NCBI GenBank assembly: GCA_903927615.1
Contig: CAIYNU010000092.1
Span: forward strand, 1-40,550
From: an uncultured Rhodospirillales bacterium
GTDB lineage: Bacteria; Pseudomonadota; Alphaproteobacteria; Azospirillales; Azospirillaceae
DNA: 40,550 bases
Direction of reading: 5' to 3'
Below, one piece after another: positions 25,298 through 35,048 of this stretch (position 1 is the first letter of the stretch; each line of letters starts with the position of its first letter). The notes beneath the pieces are model-generated. The model worked only from the letters and a program-made list of their open reading frames with translations. It made no database searches and was not told where the DNA came from. A program made the translations under genes and the position numbers.

Positions 25298-26182
25298 TCA
25301 CCGACTGCCGCGCCGCGCCACCACGATCCCCGCCGCAACCACGCCGGCCCCCAAGGCTTGCCATGGGCCCAGGGCCTCGCCCAACACCAGCCATGCCAGC
25401 ACCGCGGCCGTGGCGGGTTGCATCAGCAGGCTGACCGAACCAAAGGCCGCCGGCAGATGGGCCAGGGCATACGCGATCAGGCTTTGGCCGGCCGCCTGGC
25501 TGAACAACCCCAACCCGGCCAGCATGAGCCAGCCCTGCCAGGTGGTGGCCAGCAGCCGTTCGCCCATGGCCACGGCTATCACCAATAAGGTGACAGTGGC
25601 GGCAACCCCGGTCCAGGTCATGATGGTGGCGGTGGAAAAGCGTTGGCGCAAACGCCCCACCGCCAGGATGTAGCCGGCATAAAACTGGGCACTGGCCAGG
25701 GCCAGACCGTCCCCCGCCGAATGCTGGGGCTCAAATGACAGACTGGCGCCGATCAGCAGCGCGGCTCCGGTCACGGCCAGCACCAGTCCCGCCAGAAAGG
25801 TGATGGAGAAGCGTTCCCGAAACAGCAGCCAAGCGTAGAGCGTCACGAAGATCGGGGCAAAGTTGCACAGCAACGTGCTGTTGGCGACTGAAGTCCATTC
25901 CAGCGACCAATGCCAGACCGACAGGTCGGCCGCAAAGCAGAGACCAGGCACCGCCAGGTCAAAAACGTCCCGCAACGACGAGGGCCGACGATTGTCCGGG
26001 TAGCGGCGGCGTTCCGCCATCAGCCACGCGGCCAGCACCGGTAATGCCAACGCCAAACGCCAGAACGCGGTGGCGACCGGTCCCAGTTCGCCCAGTCGGA
26101 AGAATATCGGTGCGAAGCCGATGGCGACGCCTCCGGTCAGCAGGGCGATCAGGGCAAGGCGGGCGGGCTGGGCAGTGGTCAT
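25298..26182 (-). CDS. EamA-family (DMT superfamily) exporter
   Basis: A 294-residue inner-membrane protein with ten helices in two EamA repeats. The first repeat begins LALIALLTGGVAIGFAPIFFRLGELGPVATAFWR, a typical DMT opening; the second ends with VSLLMQPATAAVLAWLVLGEALGPWQALGAG, the hallmark of the family's last helices. Members export amino acids, nucleosides or other metabolites; the substrate cannot be read from sequence. ATG 26182 (MTTAQPARLAL) is chosen because the longer frame upstream has no resemblance to the family. It follows the glutamate dehydrogenase gene by 116 bases on the same strand. Confidence 0.9.
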   Translation of the reverse strand: MTTAQPARLALIALLTGGVAIGFAPIFFRLGELGPVATAFWRLALALPVLAAWLMAERRRYPDNRRPSSLRDVFDLAVPGLCFAADLSVWHWSLEWTSVANSTLLCNFAPIFVTLYAWLLFRERFSITFLAGLVLAVTGAALLIGASLSFEPQHSAGDGLALASAQFYAGYILAVGRLRQRFSTATIMTWTGVAATVTLLVIAVAMGERLLATTWQGWLMLAGLGLFSQAAGQSLIAYALAHLPAAFGSVSLLMQPATAAVLAWLVLGEALGPWQALGAGVVAAGIVVARRGSR

Positions 26183-26298
26183 GACGCGGGACCATATCGG
26201 GCGCCGGCGTCGGCGACCAGGGGTTTTGCCCTTCGATCGGTCCGAGGCCAAGCACACCGAATCCCCGTGATGGCAAGGGAAACCGGGTATTAGGTCAT

Positions 26299-29200
26299 CT
26301 AGCTTCCGGTCAGCGCCCGAATCTGCCGGCTCGCAACCGCCAGTCGAGCCAAGTCCAGGTCGGGAACCGAGCGCAATTCGGTGAGCAACAACGCGACACG
26401 ATCTACCGCAGCGTGCCGGCCCTGGCACCAGCGGTCGATGATCGCCGCCGCATCGCCGGGATCGCCACCGTCCAGAACCTGCCCTTCCAGCACCCGCCAG
26501 CTCAAATCAGTCTGCTGGCCATAGAGATCATCGACCATGGCGTTGACTGCCTGGAACTGCCAATGATCTCCGGCTGGAATCTTCTGCGCGCGCCGTCGCA
26601 ACCAGTTGAGTCCGAAACGTTCTCCCAACTGATAATAGATTGCGGCCACCACCGAGACCTGAGCGCCACGCGCTCCGGCGATGCGCACCACATCCACCAC
26701 CGGCGCCAGCACCGGCAGCAAACCCACCCCGCGCGCCAGTTCCGCCGGCACGCCGCGTTCCACCATGCTGGATACGCGCTGGCCCAAGGCCACACGCTCG
26801 CCGGTGCCAAGCAGAGTCTCCAGGCCCAACGCCAACGCTTCGACACCCGGACGATGGGTGCGAATTTCCATCGCAATGTCCAGGGGATGACGGCCGTGGC
26901 CGAGAAACCACGTCACCGTGCGCTCCACCAGACGTTGGGTTTCCTGGATCATGGCGATCTGGCACCCGGCCGCAACCGTACCGTCCAGGTCCTCGATGGC
27001 GCGCCACAGCGATCTCAACGCAAACACTTCCCGGGCGATGGCATAGGCGCGGGCAATGTCCCCCGGTTGGGCCCCGGTCTTGTCGATCATTTCCCGGACA
27101 AAGGCCGGTCCCACCCGATTGACCAGGCTATTGGTCACGCTGGTGGCGATGATCTCCCGGCGCAGGCGATGCCGGGCCAGAGCCTCGGGGAACCGCTGAT
27201 TCAGACGATGCGGAAAATACCGCACCAGATCGTCCGCCATCCAGGGATCGTCGGGCAGGTCCGAAGCCAGCAGGTCGTCGTAAAGCGTGATCTTGGCGTA
27301 GGCCAGCAGCACCGCCAGTTCCGGACGGGTCAGACCCTGGTGTTCCTTCTTGCGGACCGTCAGCACCTCATCGTCGGGCAACTTTTCCACCACCCGATTA
27401 AGCTGCCCGGCTTTTTCCAGAGCCCGCATGAACCGGGCATGCTCGTCAATCCGCTCGGCGGCCGTGGCTTCGGCCACGCTGAGGGCCTGGGTTTGCAGAT
27501 AATTGTCGGACAGGACCAGCGCCGCCACCTCCTCGGTCATGTCGGCCAGAAGCTGATTGCGTTGCTTGATCGTCAGATCCCCGGAGGCCATGACATCGCC
27601 CAACAAAATCTTGATGTTGACCTCATGGTCGGAACAGTCGACCCCCGCCGAGTTATCGATGGCGTCGGTGTTGAGCCGGACGCCCCGGTGCCGGGCGGCT
27701 TCAACCCGGGCCGGCTGGGTCATGGCCAGATTGGCGCCCTCGCCGATCACCCGGGCGCGCAGGTCGCGGGCATCGACCCGAATGGCGTCATTGGCCTTGT
27801 CGCCGGCATCGGCATGGCTTTCGCCATGAGCCTTGACGACGGTCCCGATGCCGCCGAACCACAACAAATCGACTTCGGCGACCAGCAAAACCCGGATCAA
27901 CTGGTTGGGTGTGACGGTATCGGTCTGGAGACCGAACCGCGCCTTGATTTCAGGAGTGAGCGTCAGCAGCTTGGCCGAGCGATCATAGACCCGACCGCCG
28001 GAGGACAGCCGGGCCGAATCGTAGTCACTCCAGGCCGAACGGGGCAACGCCGCCAGCCGCGCCCGTTCGTCGAACGACACAACCGGATCGGGGTCGGGGT
28101 CGCAAAAGATGTGATTATGGTTGAACGCCGCCAGCAGCCTGGTCCATCGCGACAGAAGCATGCCGTTGCCGAACACGTCGCCCGCCATATCGCCGACGCC
28201 GATGCAGGTGAAAGGCTGGCTTTGGATGTCATGACCACGCTCGCGAAAGTGGCGCTTGACCGATTCCCAGGCCCCACGGGCGGTGATCGCCATCTTCTTG
28301 TGGTCGTACCCCACCGAACCGCCCGAGGCAAAGGCATCGTCGAGCCAAAAGCCGTAATCACGGGCGACGCCATTGGCGATATCCGAAAAGCTGGCGGTGC
28401 CCTTGTCCGCCGCCACCACCAGATAGGGATCGTCGCCGTCGAACCGAACCAGCCCCGGCGGCGGCACCACCGTGCCGTCGGCAGCCAGGGTATCGGTCAG
28501 ATCAAGCAGGCCGCTCATCAACATCCGGTAACAGGCGATGCCCTCGGCCAAAGCCGCCTCGCGCCCCTCGGACGCGGGCGGCGGTCGTTTGACCACGAAA
28601 CCACCCTTGGAACCCACCGGTACGATCACGGCATTCTTGACCATCTGAGCCTTCATCAGACCCAGAATTTCGGTCCGGAAGTCCTCACGCCGATCGGACC
28701 AGCGAATACCGCCCCGGGCCACCTTGCCGCCGCGCAAGTGAATCGCCTCCACCCGCGGGCTATAGACGAACACCTCCACCAACGGCCGGGGCAACGGCAG
28801 CTCGTCCAAGGCCCGGCTGTCCAGCTTCATCGCCAAGAAGGGTTTGGGCCGGCCGTCGGTGCCGAGCTGAAAGTAGTTGGTGCGCAGCGTCGCCAGGGTG
28901 ACATTAAGGAAGCGGCGCAGGATCAGGTCCTCGTCAACGCTCTGGACCCGTTCGGCGGCGGTGGAAAAGGTCTCGACCAGCCGGTCGGAGCGCGCCTGCC
29001 AGTCGTCCGACCGCCGGGGATCCAGTCGCACCAGAAACAAGTCGACGATCAACCGGGCCATGTCCGGATGGCGGCCCAGTGTCGCTTCCATATAATCCTG
29101 GCTGAACGGACAGCGCGCCTGCCGAAGATACCGGGCCTGAGCACGCAGAATCGCCACCTCGCGCCAGTTCAGACCGGCGCGCAGCACCAGACGATTGAAT

Positions 29201-31176
29201 CCGTCGGCTTCCGCGTCGCCCGACCACAAGCGGCTGAAGGCGTCCTGGAATTTCAGCCGGTCACGCTCCAGATCGACGGCGTTTCCGGTTCGGGCCTCGG
29301 TCTGGAAGTCATGGAGCCAAACCATCCGGCCACCGGCCGGCCGCACCGCAAACGGCAACTCCGTCACCACCTTGAGGTCAAGGGTCTCCAGCAGCGGCAG
29401 CATGTCCGACAACGGCACCGGCGCGCCCCGATGATAAATCTTGAACCGAACCTCGTGGGCTTCCGCCTCCAGGGGGCGGTAGAGGGTGATGCCGAGCCCA
29501 CCCTCGGCCGTCACCTCTTCCATGCGGGCGATGTCATAAACCGCCGTTTCGGCGGTGGTGATTTCGCGATAGCCGCTGGTGAAGGCCTCCCCGTACCGTT
29601 GGAACAGCGCCAGCCCGACTTCCTCACCGTGGGCATCGACCAACGCCTCGCGCAGACGATCGGACCACCCCCGCGCCGCTTCGACCAACTGTGCCTCGAT
29701 GTCAGGCACATCGTACGCGGGAAACGCCCCGGGGGTGGTGCGGACGATCACATGCAGGCGCGCCAACGGACCGTCGGAAACCTGGATATAATAGGCCGAG
29801 ACCTTTCCCTCGAACGCCCGCTCCAGCACGCTGACCGTCGCCTGCCGCAACGCCGTGTCGTAACGGTCGCGGGGCAGGAACACCAGACAACTGACGAATC
29901 GCCTGAACGGATCGGCGCGAACGAACAGGGCCACACGCTGCCGCTCTTGCAGGTGCAGTACTCCCATGCTGAGGTCGAACAATTCGTCGTCGGAAATCTG
30001 AAAGAGTTCGTCGCGCGGAAGCGAGCTGAGAATATGGACCAGCCGGCGGCCATCATGACCCTGGGGATTGAAGCCGGCCCGCACCATCACCCGGGCCACC
30101 TTGCGCCGGAGAAACGGCACATCCCGCACCATCCGAACATAAGCGGCCGAGGTAAACAGGCCCACGAACAACCGCTCGCCGATCACCGCCCCGTCGTCGC
30201 CGAAGGCCTTGATCAGAATCGCATCCTGATGCACCGCCCGGTGAACGGTGGCGCGCCGGTTGGACTTGGTCACGCGCAACAGGTACGGCTGGCGCAAAAA
30301 CAGTTGAACCTCGGGCGGCAGGCTGTCCAGGTCGCGCAGACCGTTGAACACCACCGCCGTCGGTTCCTTCAGCACGCCCAGTTCACTCCCCGGCTGAATC
30401 TCCAGCCGGGTTGCACCGCCGGCACCGGCCGAACCCTCCGGCGCCACGAAGCGATAGACCCGATAACCCAGAAACGTGAAATGATCGTCCACCAGCCAGG
30501 CCAGAAAGTCGGCGGTCTCGCTGAATTCGTCGTTCGATCCCGGCTGCGCCCGGTTGCGCAAGTCAGCCATCACCTCTGCCGCAGTCGCGCGCATCGCGCG
30601 CCAATCCTCCACGGCCAGCCGAACGTCACCCAACACCCGCAACAGCCGGCTCTGCACCGCCGCCACCTTCTCCGGGCTGGTCAATCGGTCGATGGTCAAA
30701 TGAATGAAGGATTCAGCCAGCGATTCGGGAGGCGCCATCCCGGGTTCGTACAGTTCGACCAACCGGCCGGACTCGTCCCGTCGGCCCCGAAGCACGGGAT
30801 GAATGACCAGATGAACCGTCACCCCCTCCTGATGCAACGCCTCGGTCACCGACGCCACCAGGAACGGCATGTCGTCGTTCACCACCTCGACAACGGTATG
30901 GCGCGACTGCCAGCTATCGCGGTCGATCTGTGGACTGAGCACCCGCAGCAGCGGGGTTCGAGGGGCGCGCACCGCGCCGAACTGCCAGAGCGCCAGCGCC
31001 GCCCCATAGAGGCGCTCCAGCGGGGCGGCAACCATGTCCGCGGGCGGGACATGGGCGTAAAACTGGCGAACAAACCGCTCGGTGATATCGACCTTCTCGG
31101 GTCCGACCCGGTCCCGGACCTGTTGCAGCATCCGGTCGATACGTTCGCTTTTCTGCTGCTCGGCCCGTATCACCAT
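26299..31176 (-). CDS. gdhB: NAD-specific glutamate dehydrogenase, 180-kDa class
   Basis: A very large enzyme (1625 residues) that deaminates glutamate to 2-oxoglutarate with NAD. This class (GdhB in Pseudomonas, GdhZ in Caulobacter) has long regulatory N- and C-terminal parts around a catalytic core. The core is visible near residues 815-870 (GGKVARGGIRWSDRREDFRTE type block, then VKNAVIVPVGSKGGFVVK with the catalytic Lys), followed by GVGDMAGDVFGNGML, and by GGIGTVVKA and VIGEGANLAMTQ, which bind NAD. The N-terminal part has ACT-like segments. Length is normal for the class. ATG 31176 is preferred over GTG 31191 because GGGGGAG lies seven bases upstream. It probably serves glutamate catabolism and fits with amino acid uptake by liv. 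Confidence 0.96.
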   Translation of the reverse strand: MVIRAEQQKSERIDRMLQQVRDRVGPEKVDITERFVRQFYAHVPPADMVAAPLERLYGAALALWQFGAVRAPRTPLLRVLSPQIDRDSWQSRHTVVEVVNDDMPFLVASVTEALHQEGVTVHLVIHPVLRGRRDESGRLVELYEPGMAPPESLAESFIHLTIDRLTSPEKVAAVQSRLLRVLGDVRLAVEDWRAMRATAAEVMADLRNRAQPGSNDEFSETADFLAWLVDDHFTFLGYRVYRFVAPEGSAGAGGATRLEIQPGSELGVLKEPTAVVFNGLRDLDSLPPEVQLFLRQPYLLRVTKSNRRATVHRAVHQDAILIKAFGDDGAVIGERLFVGLFTSAAYVRMVRDVPFLRRKVARVMVRAGFNPQGHDGRRLVHILSSLPRDELFQISDDELFDLSMGVLHLQERQRVALFVRADPFRRFVSCLVFLPRDRYDTALRQATVSVLERAFEGKVSAYYIQVSDGPLARLHVIVRTTPGAFPAYDVPDIEAQLVEAARGWSDRLREALVDAHGEEVGLALFQRYGEAFTSGYREITTAETAVYDIARMEEVTAEGGLGITLYRPLEAEAHEVRFKIYHRGAPVPLSDMLPLLETLDLKVVTELPFAVRPAGGRMVWLHDFQTEARTGNAVDLERDRLKFQDAFSRLWSGDAEADGFNRLVLRAGLNWREVAILRAQARYLRQARCPFSQDYMEATLGRHPDMARLIVDLFLVRLDPRRSDDWQARSDRLVETFSTAAERVQSVDEDLILRRFLNVTLATLRTNYFQLGTDGRPKPFLAMKLDSRALDELPLPRPLVEVFVYSPRVEAIHLRGGKVARGGIRWSDRREDFRTEILGLMKAQMVKNAVIVPVGSKGGFVVKRPPPASEGREAALAEGIACYRMLMSGLLDLTDTLAADGTVVPPPGLVRFDGDDPYLVVAADKGTASFSDIANGVARDYGFWLDDAFASGGSVGYDHKKMAITARGAWESVKRHFRERGHDIQSQPFTCIGVGDMAGDVFGNGMLLSRWTRLLAAFNHNHIFCDPDPDPVVSFDERARLAALPRSAWSDYDSARLSSGGRVYDRSAKLLTLTPEIKARFGLQTDTVTPNQLIRVLLVAEVDLLWFGGIGTVVKAHGESHADAGDKANDAIRVDARDLRARVIGEGANLAMTQPARVEAARHRGVRLNTDAIDNSAGVDCSDHEVNIKILLGDVMASGDLTIKQRNQLLADMTEEVAALVLSDNYLQTQALSVAEATAAERIDEHARFMRALEKAGQLNRVVEKLPDDEVLTVRKKEHQGLTRPELAVLLAYAKITLYDDLLASDLPDDPWMADDLVRYFPHRLNQRFPEALARHRLRREIIATSVTNSLVNRVGPAFVREMIDKTGAQPGDIARAYAIAREVFALRSLWRAIEDLDGTVAAGCQIAMIQETQRLVERTVTWFLGHGRHPLDIAMEIRTHRPGVEALALGLETLLGTGERVALGQRVSSMVERGVPAELARGVGLLPVLAPVVDVVRIAGARGAQVSVVAAIYYQLGERFGLNWLRRRAQKIPAGDHWQFQAVNAMVDDLYGQQTDLSWRVLEGQVLDGGDPGDAAAIIDRWCQGRHAAVDRVALLLTELRSVPDLDLARLAVASRQIRALTGS

Positions 31177-31278
31177 AGCACGCTCCCCCACCCGCGACTC
31201 CCTGCTTGGAAGTAGGCGGCCAGAGGGGAAATTTCAACTCCAAGATTACAGGCGCCGGCAAAGGCCCGAACGCCCGGG

Positions 31279-32400
31279 TCAGGCCAGTCCCGACAGCCTC
31301 CGGAGGGTCGCGTCCATCTCGGCGCCCAGGCCCACCACCATCGCTGCGGCCGGCATGCGGCGCGCCAAGCGAACGCCCTGTCCAGCCCAAAGCGAAAGGT
31401 AGTCTCCCCGCCCCTGCCCGGCGGCGGCAACACGCATCGGCCGGGTCAGTGCGTTTTGATAGGGATAGGGCAGAATGCTGTCGACCGCGTTCTTACAGGC
31501 CCCGGACTCCGTGGAGTCCCTAAGAGCCCCGGACTCCACCGAGTCCATAAACTCATTGACGATGCCCCGTGCCGCTCGCCCCGAAAACGCCCATGTCAAG
31601 CGGGTTTCGTCCTCGGCCGCGTTCAGGATCGCCGATTTGTGGGCTTCGGGAACGCCGGATTCGGGACAACACAAAAAGGCCGTGCCCATCTGGACCGCGG
31701 CGGCCCCCAATGCCAGCGCCGCCACGACTCCACGGCCATCCATGATACCACCGGACGCAATCACCGGCACGCTGACGGCATCGACCACCTGCGGCACCAA
31801 CGCCAGCGTACCGACCATCGCCGCCGCAACCGGTCCGTCGAAGGTCCCGCGATGGCCGCCGGCCTCACTGCCCTGAGCAATCACGGCATCAACCCCGGCG
31901 GCTTCCAGGGCCCGGGCCTCCCGCACCGTGGTGGCCGTGCCCGCCACCAGCATACCGCGGTCTTTGGCCGCTTGAAGCGCATCCGACGGCACGATACCGA
32001 AGGTAAAGCTGAAAACCGAGGCGCCGCTGTTCAATACCGCCACGAATTGACTCTCAAAGGGGTCGACCGGCCGGACCGGGATGGTGGGCGGCGCCAACCC
32101 TAACAGCTCGTGAATGGGGCGCAACCGGTCCAGGGCGGGACCAGGATCAGCCGGCAGTTCCGGGACCGGCAGGGGTGCAAACAGATTGATCCCGAAGGGT
32201 CGGTCCGTCCGCGCCCGAATCTGGCGGACACTGTCGGCGATGGCCGCGGGCGTCAGGTAGGCCGCGCCCACCGAGCCCAGCGCCCCCGCGGCGCTGACCG
32301 CACCGACAAGATCGGCCGTGGTCGCCCCGCCCGCCATGGGCGCCTGAATGATGGGATAGGTCAGCCCCAAACGCCGGGTCAATAAAGAAGAGAACGGCAT
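31279..32400 (-). CDS. nitronate monooxygenase-like FMN oxidoreductase
   Basis: A 373-residue protein of the 2-nitropropane dioxygenase/nitronate monooxygenase family, FMN barrels that oxidise nitronates with oxygen (some members have other roles). It shows the start LGLTYPIIQAPMAGGATTADLVGAVS, the FMN and catalytic block AQGSEAGGHRGTF near residue 180 with the conserved His, VPVIASGGIMDGRGVVAALALGA type loop near residue 220 and MGTAFLCCPES near residue 247. ATG 32400 has GAGGAGAAAG upstream and matches family starts. Near residue 284-301 a nine-residue repeat (DSVESGALR, DSTESGACK) is inserted between the family blocks NEFM and ILPYPYQN; see the repeat entry. It lies 102 bases before glutamate dehydrogenase. 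Confidence 0.9.
   Translation of the reverse strand: MPFSSLLTRRLGLTYPIIQAPMAGGATTADLVGAVSAAGALGSVGAAYLTPAAIADSVRQIRARTDRPFGINLFAPLPVPELPADPGPALDRLRPIHELLGLAPPTIPVRPVDPFESQFVAVLNSGASVFSFTFGIVPSDALQAAKDRGMLVAGTATTVREARALEAAGVDAVIAQGSEAGGHRGTFDGPVAAAMVGTLALVPQVVDAVSVPVIASGGIMDGRGVVAALALGAAAVQMGTAFLCCPESGVPEAHKSAILNAAEDETRLTWAFSGRAARGIVNEFMDSVESGALRDSTESGACKNAVDSILPYPYQNALTRPMRVAAAGQGRGDYLSLWAGQGVRLARRMPAAAMVVGLGAEMDATLRRLSGLA
31499..31550. repeat. tandem palindromic duplication inside the nitronate monooxygenase-like gene
   Basis: Two copies of a 25-base unit (31499-31523 and 31526-31550, 21 of 25 bases equal, period 27) begin with GCCCCGGACTCC. Each contains an inverted repeat: GGACTCC-GT-GGAGTCC (31504-31519) and GGACTC-CACC-GAGTCC (31531-31546). 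The period is a multiple of three, so the gene stays open and gains nine residues per copy. Confidence 0.8.
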
Positions 32401-32435
32401 ATCTTTCTCCTCGCCCCTCTGACTGTCGCGACCGA

Positions 32436-34277
32436 TCACCGGGTGATCTGAAACCCCACCGCGGGCGACTCCTGGCCGGTAACGGGATCACGCAAAGACA
32501 AATGGGCGTTTCCCGGTGCCGCCAGCAAGGCCGCTGGGATCAGGGTGGTAACGACTTTTTGATCCGGATCGGCCACCGAGTCCAGGGCCTGGCCATTCCA
32601 GACGATCACCATGCCCGGCCGGACCAGCGTCGCCTTCATCCACAGCGCCAGGGGCTGGGTGGCCCCGGCCTTGACCGCCTTCGGACCGAACGCCACCACC
32701 ACCACCGCGTCCGAAGACAACAATGGCTCTTCCACCCGAGTCAAGGTTTTGCCGTCCGGTTCCAGCCGATAGACCAGATGGGGCTGCGGAACGCCGGGGT
32801 CCGGCAAGTAATCAGCCTGGGCCACCGCCCGGAAATAATGGATCTCCGGGGACATCAGCGCCTTGAGTTGAGCCTGGTACAAGCCCGATGGCGACAGCGG
32901 CGGATCTACCAGATATTGCAGGAAATCCGCCTCTGTCTGATTGGGAGCGATCAAGGTCAGGGCCGCGATCTTTTCACCCCGATGCGGCGCCATCACCTGT
33001 TCGATGATCGCCTGGTTCTGGTTGGCGACGCCTCGCCAAACCAGCACATTGGCGTGGCCTGCATGGGCAATGCCATTCACCACCACCACCGCCAGAACCG
33101 GAATCCAGGCCATCGCCAAGCCACGACCATAGGGCACGGCACGGTCAACACAGAGACCCAGCAGCAAGGCGCAGGCGGCCAGCGGCTCGAAGTCGTAATA
33201 GGTCTGCTCATTTTGGATCAGAAACGTCGGCAGCAGCATCGCTCCGGCCCAAGCCACGGCGAACAGACCCCAAGGGCGCGCCCACAGACCCAAACCCACC
33301 GTTGCCGCCATCAGAGCGCCACCCAGCACGGCAAAGCCGATTTGAAAGCCATGTTGCAGGGACGGGGACAGACCAAGGAGGGATGACACATCCCCCTGCC
33401 CGGTGACCACCGGATCGCTGAACGACAGATTCAGCAGGGTTCCGATAAAACTCTCGGTAAGATGCAGGATCCGGCTCAAATCAATATGCAGGGCATAGGC
33501 CGGATAGCTGACGCCGTTGCCCAGGCCGGGCAGACCGACCACGCCGACCCGGACGACAAAATAAAGCGCAACCACCCCAACAAACGGCAAAAACCGCACC
33601 AACGCCCGCCGCAACCACCGGTCTCCGCCGTCCCTCGCCTGAAATCCGATCAGCACCGCCAGCGCAAACAGAAACATCACGTTGGCGTCACGGGAAAACG
33701 TGCTGAGCAGAAAAAACACCAACGCCCCGGCATAGTCCCACCACCGGCCCTCTTGATGGTGGCGCAGGAGAAACAGCAGTGTGGCCAGGCCGTAGGTCAG
33801 GGCCCCAATATTGTCGATACAGTTGATATAGCCGACGATGGTGAGCTGAATTCCCGACCCCAAAAACAAAGCCATCCCAAGCCCCCGGGCCAGCGGCGAC
33901 CCGGTCAGACGCAGCAGGATTCGGTGCAACAGCAACGCGATGACCAGCAGAAACACAAAATTGCGGAGATGGTGGATGAACGGATCGAAGGGCAGGACAA
34001 GCTGGGTCCCCATGCTCCAGGCCACCGCCGCCGGCCGCAGGAAGGGACCGAAGGGCGTGAAGATCGCCTTCAGGAAATCACCGTCCGCCGCCAGATACAG
34101 CGATCGGGTGATGAAATCCTCGCCGAAAAACCCGCCGCCGAACGCCGAATAGCTGACCGCCAGCAGCAAGACCGCACCAAGCCCCACAAAGACCAGACTT
34201 TCCCGCCAGGAATGACTGAGCAGCGGGCAGCGCGACGACGACGCGCAAGACGGCGGGATACTCTCGGTCATGGTCAA
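32436..34277 (-). CDS. polytopic membrane protein, GT-C glycosyltransferase-like
   Basis: A 613-residue inner-membrane protein. The first helix (about residues 27-47) is followed by FGEDFITRSLYLAADGDF, an acidic periplasmic loop in the position of the ExD/ED catalytic motif of GT-C glycosyltransferases that use lipid-linked sugars. About ten further helices run to residue 400 (for example IHHLRNFVFLLVIALLLHRIL, ALFLGSGIQLTIVGYI, MLLPTFLIQNEQTYYDFEPLAACALLLG region). Residues about 430-613 form a soluble, probably periplasmic domain without a motif I recognise. I cannot name a family with certainty. It ends 35 bases before the next gene downstream and starts 71 bases after the cytochrome gene. 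The ribosome site is weak. Confidence 0.7.
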   Translation of the reverse strand: MTMTESIPPSCASSSRCPLLSHSWRESLVFVGLGAVLLLAVSYSAFGGGFFGEDFITRSLYLAADGDFLKAIFTPFGPFLRPAAVAWSMGTQLVLPFDPFIHHLRNFVFLLVIALLLHRILLRLTGSPLARGLGMALFLGSGIQLTIVGYINCIDNIGALTYGLATLLFLLRHHQEGRWWDYAGALVFFLLSTFSRDANVMFLFALAVLIGFQARDGGDRWLRRALVRFLPFVGVVALYFVVRVGVVGLPGLGNGVSYPAYALHIDLSRILHLTESFIGTLLNLSFSDPVVTGQGDVSSLLGLSPSLQHGFQIGFAVLGGALMAATVGLGLWARPWGLFAVAWAGAMLLPTFLIQNEQTYYDFEPLAACALLLGLCVDRAVPYGRGLAMAWIPVLAVVVVNGIAHAGHANVLVWRGVANQNQAIIEQVMAPHRGEKIAALTLIAPNQTEADFLQYLVDPPLSPSGLYQAQLKALMSPEIHYFRAVAQADYLPDPGVPQPHLVYRLEPDGKTLTRVEEPLLSSDAVVVVAFGPKAVKAGATQPLALWMKATLVRPGMVIVWNGQALDSVADPDQKVVTTLIPAALLAAPGNAHLSLRDPVTGQESPAVGFQITR

Positions 34278-34348
34278 TCCGGCAGAGGTTTAGGGGAGGT
34301 CCGTTCCGTTCCGGGGCACGCCGGTTGAGGCGGCCCCTTCCGCTCCCC

Positions 34349-34972
34349 TCACGGGGTTTCGGACAACAATTTGCGTTCCGGTGCGCCCGAAGGCAGCTTG
34401 TGAGCAATACCCATATGGCAGGTAATGCAGGTAACGCCGCGCTCGACCGCCAGTTGATGCTGACGGGCGGCCAACCCTTCCTGAGCCGTCGCGTTCATCG
34501 CGTCGTAGCTATGGCAATTCCGGCACTCGCGGGAATCGGACTCGCGCATCGACTCCCAGACATCCTGGGCCATGGCCAGCCGCTTGGCTTCATACTTGGC
34601 CCGCGAGTCGATGGAGCCCTCTAAGTGATGGAAAAACTCATTGGTCACGTAGACTTTCCGGGTCACTTTATGCAGCCATTCGCGCGCCACATGGCAGTCG
34701 TAACAGGTTGCCTTAACTCCCGAGACGTTCGTGTAATGCTTGGTCTGCTGCACCTCGGGCAACGTATACTGGGCATGCTCGTGGCACGAAAGGCAAAACG
34801 TATCCGTGTTCGACAGTTCGATCGCCCAATGAAACCCGCCCCAAAAGACGATGCCCAGGCCAAAACCATACAACAGAATCGCACCCAGCGAAAAGTGTGC
34901 CGAGGGCTTGCTAAAGAGCCGCCAAATGCGCGCCCGGATGCTCGGGGTCTTCATCGCCGGATGTTCAGTCAT
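34349..34972 (-). CDS. NapC/NirT-family tetrahaem c-type cytochrome
   Basis: A 207-residue membrane-anchored cytochrome. A membrane helix spans about residues 27-52, and four haem-binding CxxCH motifs lie at C60 (CLSCH), C90 (CYDCH), C150 (CRNCH) and C182 (CITCH). That is the NapC/NirT pattern of quinol dehydrogenases passing electrons from the quinone pool to periplasmic reductases. ATG 34972 is chosen because GGGGGA lies just upstream and the preceding in-frame sequence is not family-like. No reductase gene (nap, nir, tor) is near; the upstream neighbour on the strand is a histidine kinase 179 bases away. Its electron acceptor is therefore unknown. Confidence 0.92.
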   Translation of the reverse strand: MTEHPAMKTPSIRARIWRLFSKPSAHFSLGAILLYGFGLGIVFWGGFHWAIELSNTDTFCLSCHEHAQYTLPEVQQTKHYTNVSGVKATCYDCHVAREWLHKVTRKVYVTNEFFHHLEGSIDSRAKYEAKRLAMAQDVWESMRESDSRECRNCHSYDAMNATAQEGLAARQHQLAVERGVTCITCHMGIAHKLPSGAPERKLLSETP

Positions 34973-35014
34973 GACTTCCCCCTGTCGCGTCGGTTCCTCC
35001 GTCGGCAAGCCGCA

Positions 35015-35048
35015 CGCCGAACGGTTCCAACACCCGAACCGTTCGGCG
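35015..35048. promoter_or_regulatory. 12-base inverted repeat upstream of the cytochrome gene
   Basis: CGCCGAACGGTT (35015-35026) and AACCGTTCGGCG (35037-35048) form a perfect 12-base stem with a ten-base loop, 43 bases outside the cytochrome start and 100 bases after the kinase stop. No T run follows on either strand, so an operator or an mRNA stem-loop is more likely than an intrinsic terminator. Confidence 0.5.

Noticed and set aside
26413-31215. A stop-free frame of 1600 codons on the plus strand opposite glutamate dehydrogenase
   Set aside because: The minus strand encodes a clearly recognisable enzyme over the same bases. The opposite frame is His/Gln/Arg/Pro-rich with no recognisable domain, as expected when high third-position GC removes antisense stops.
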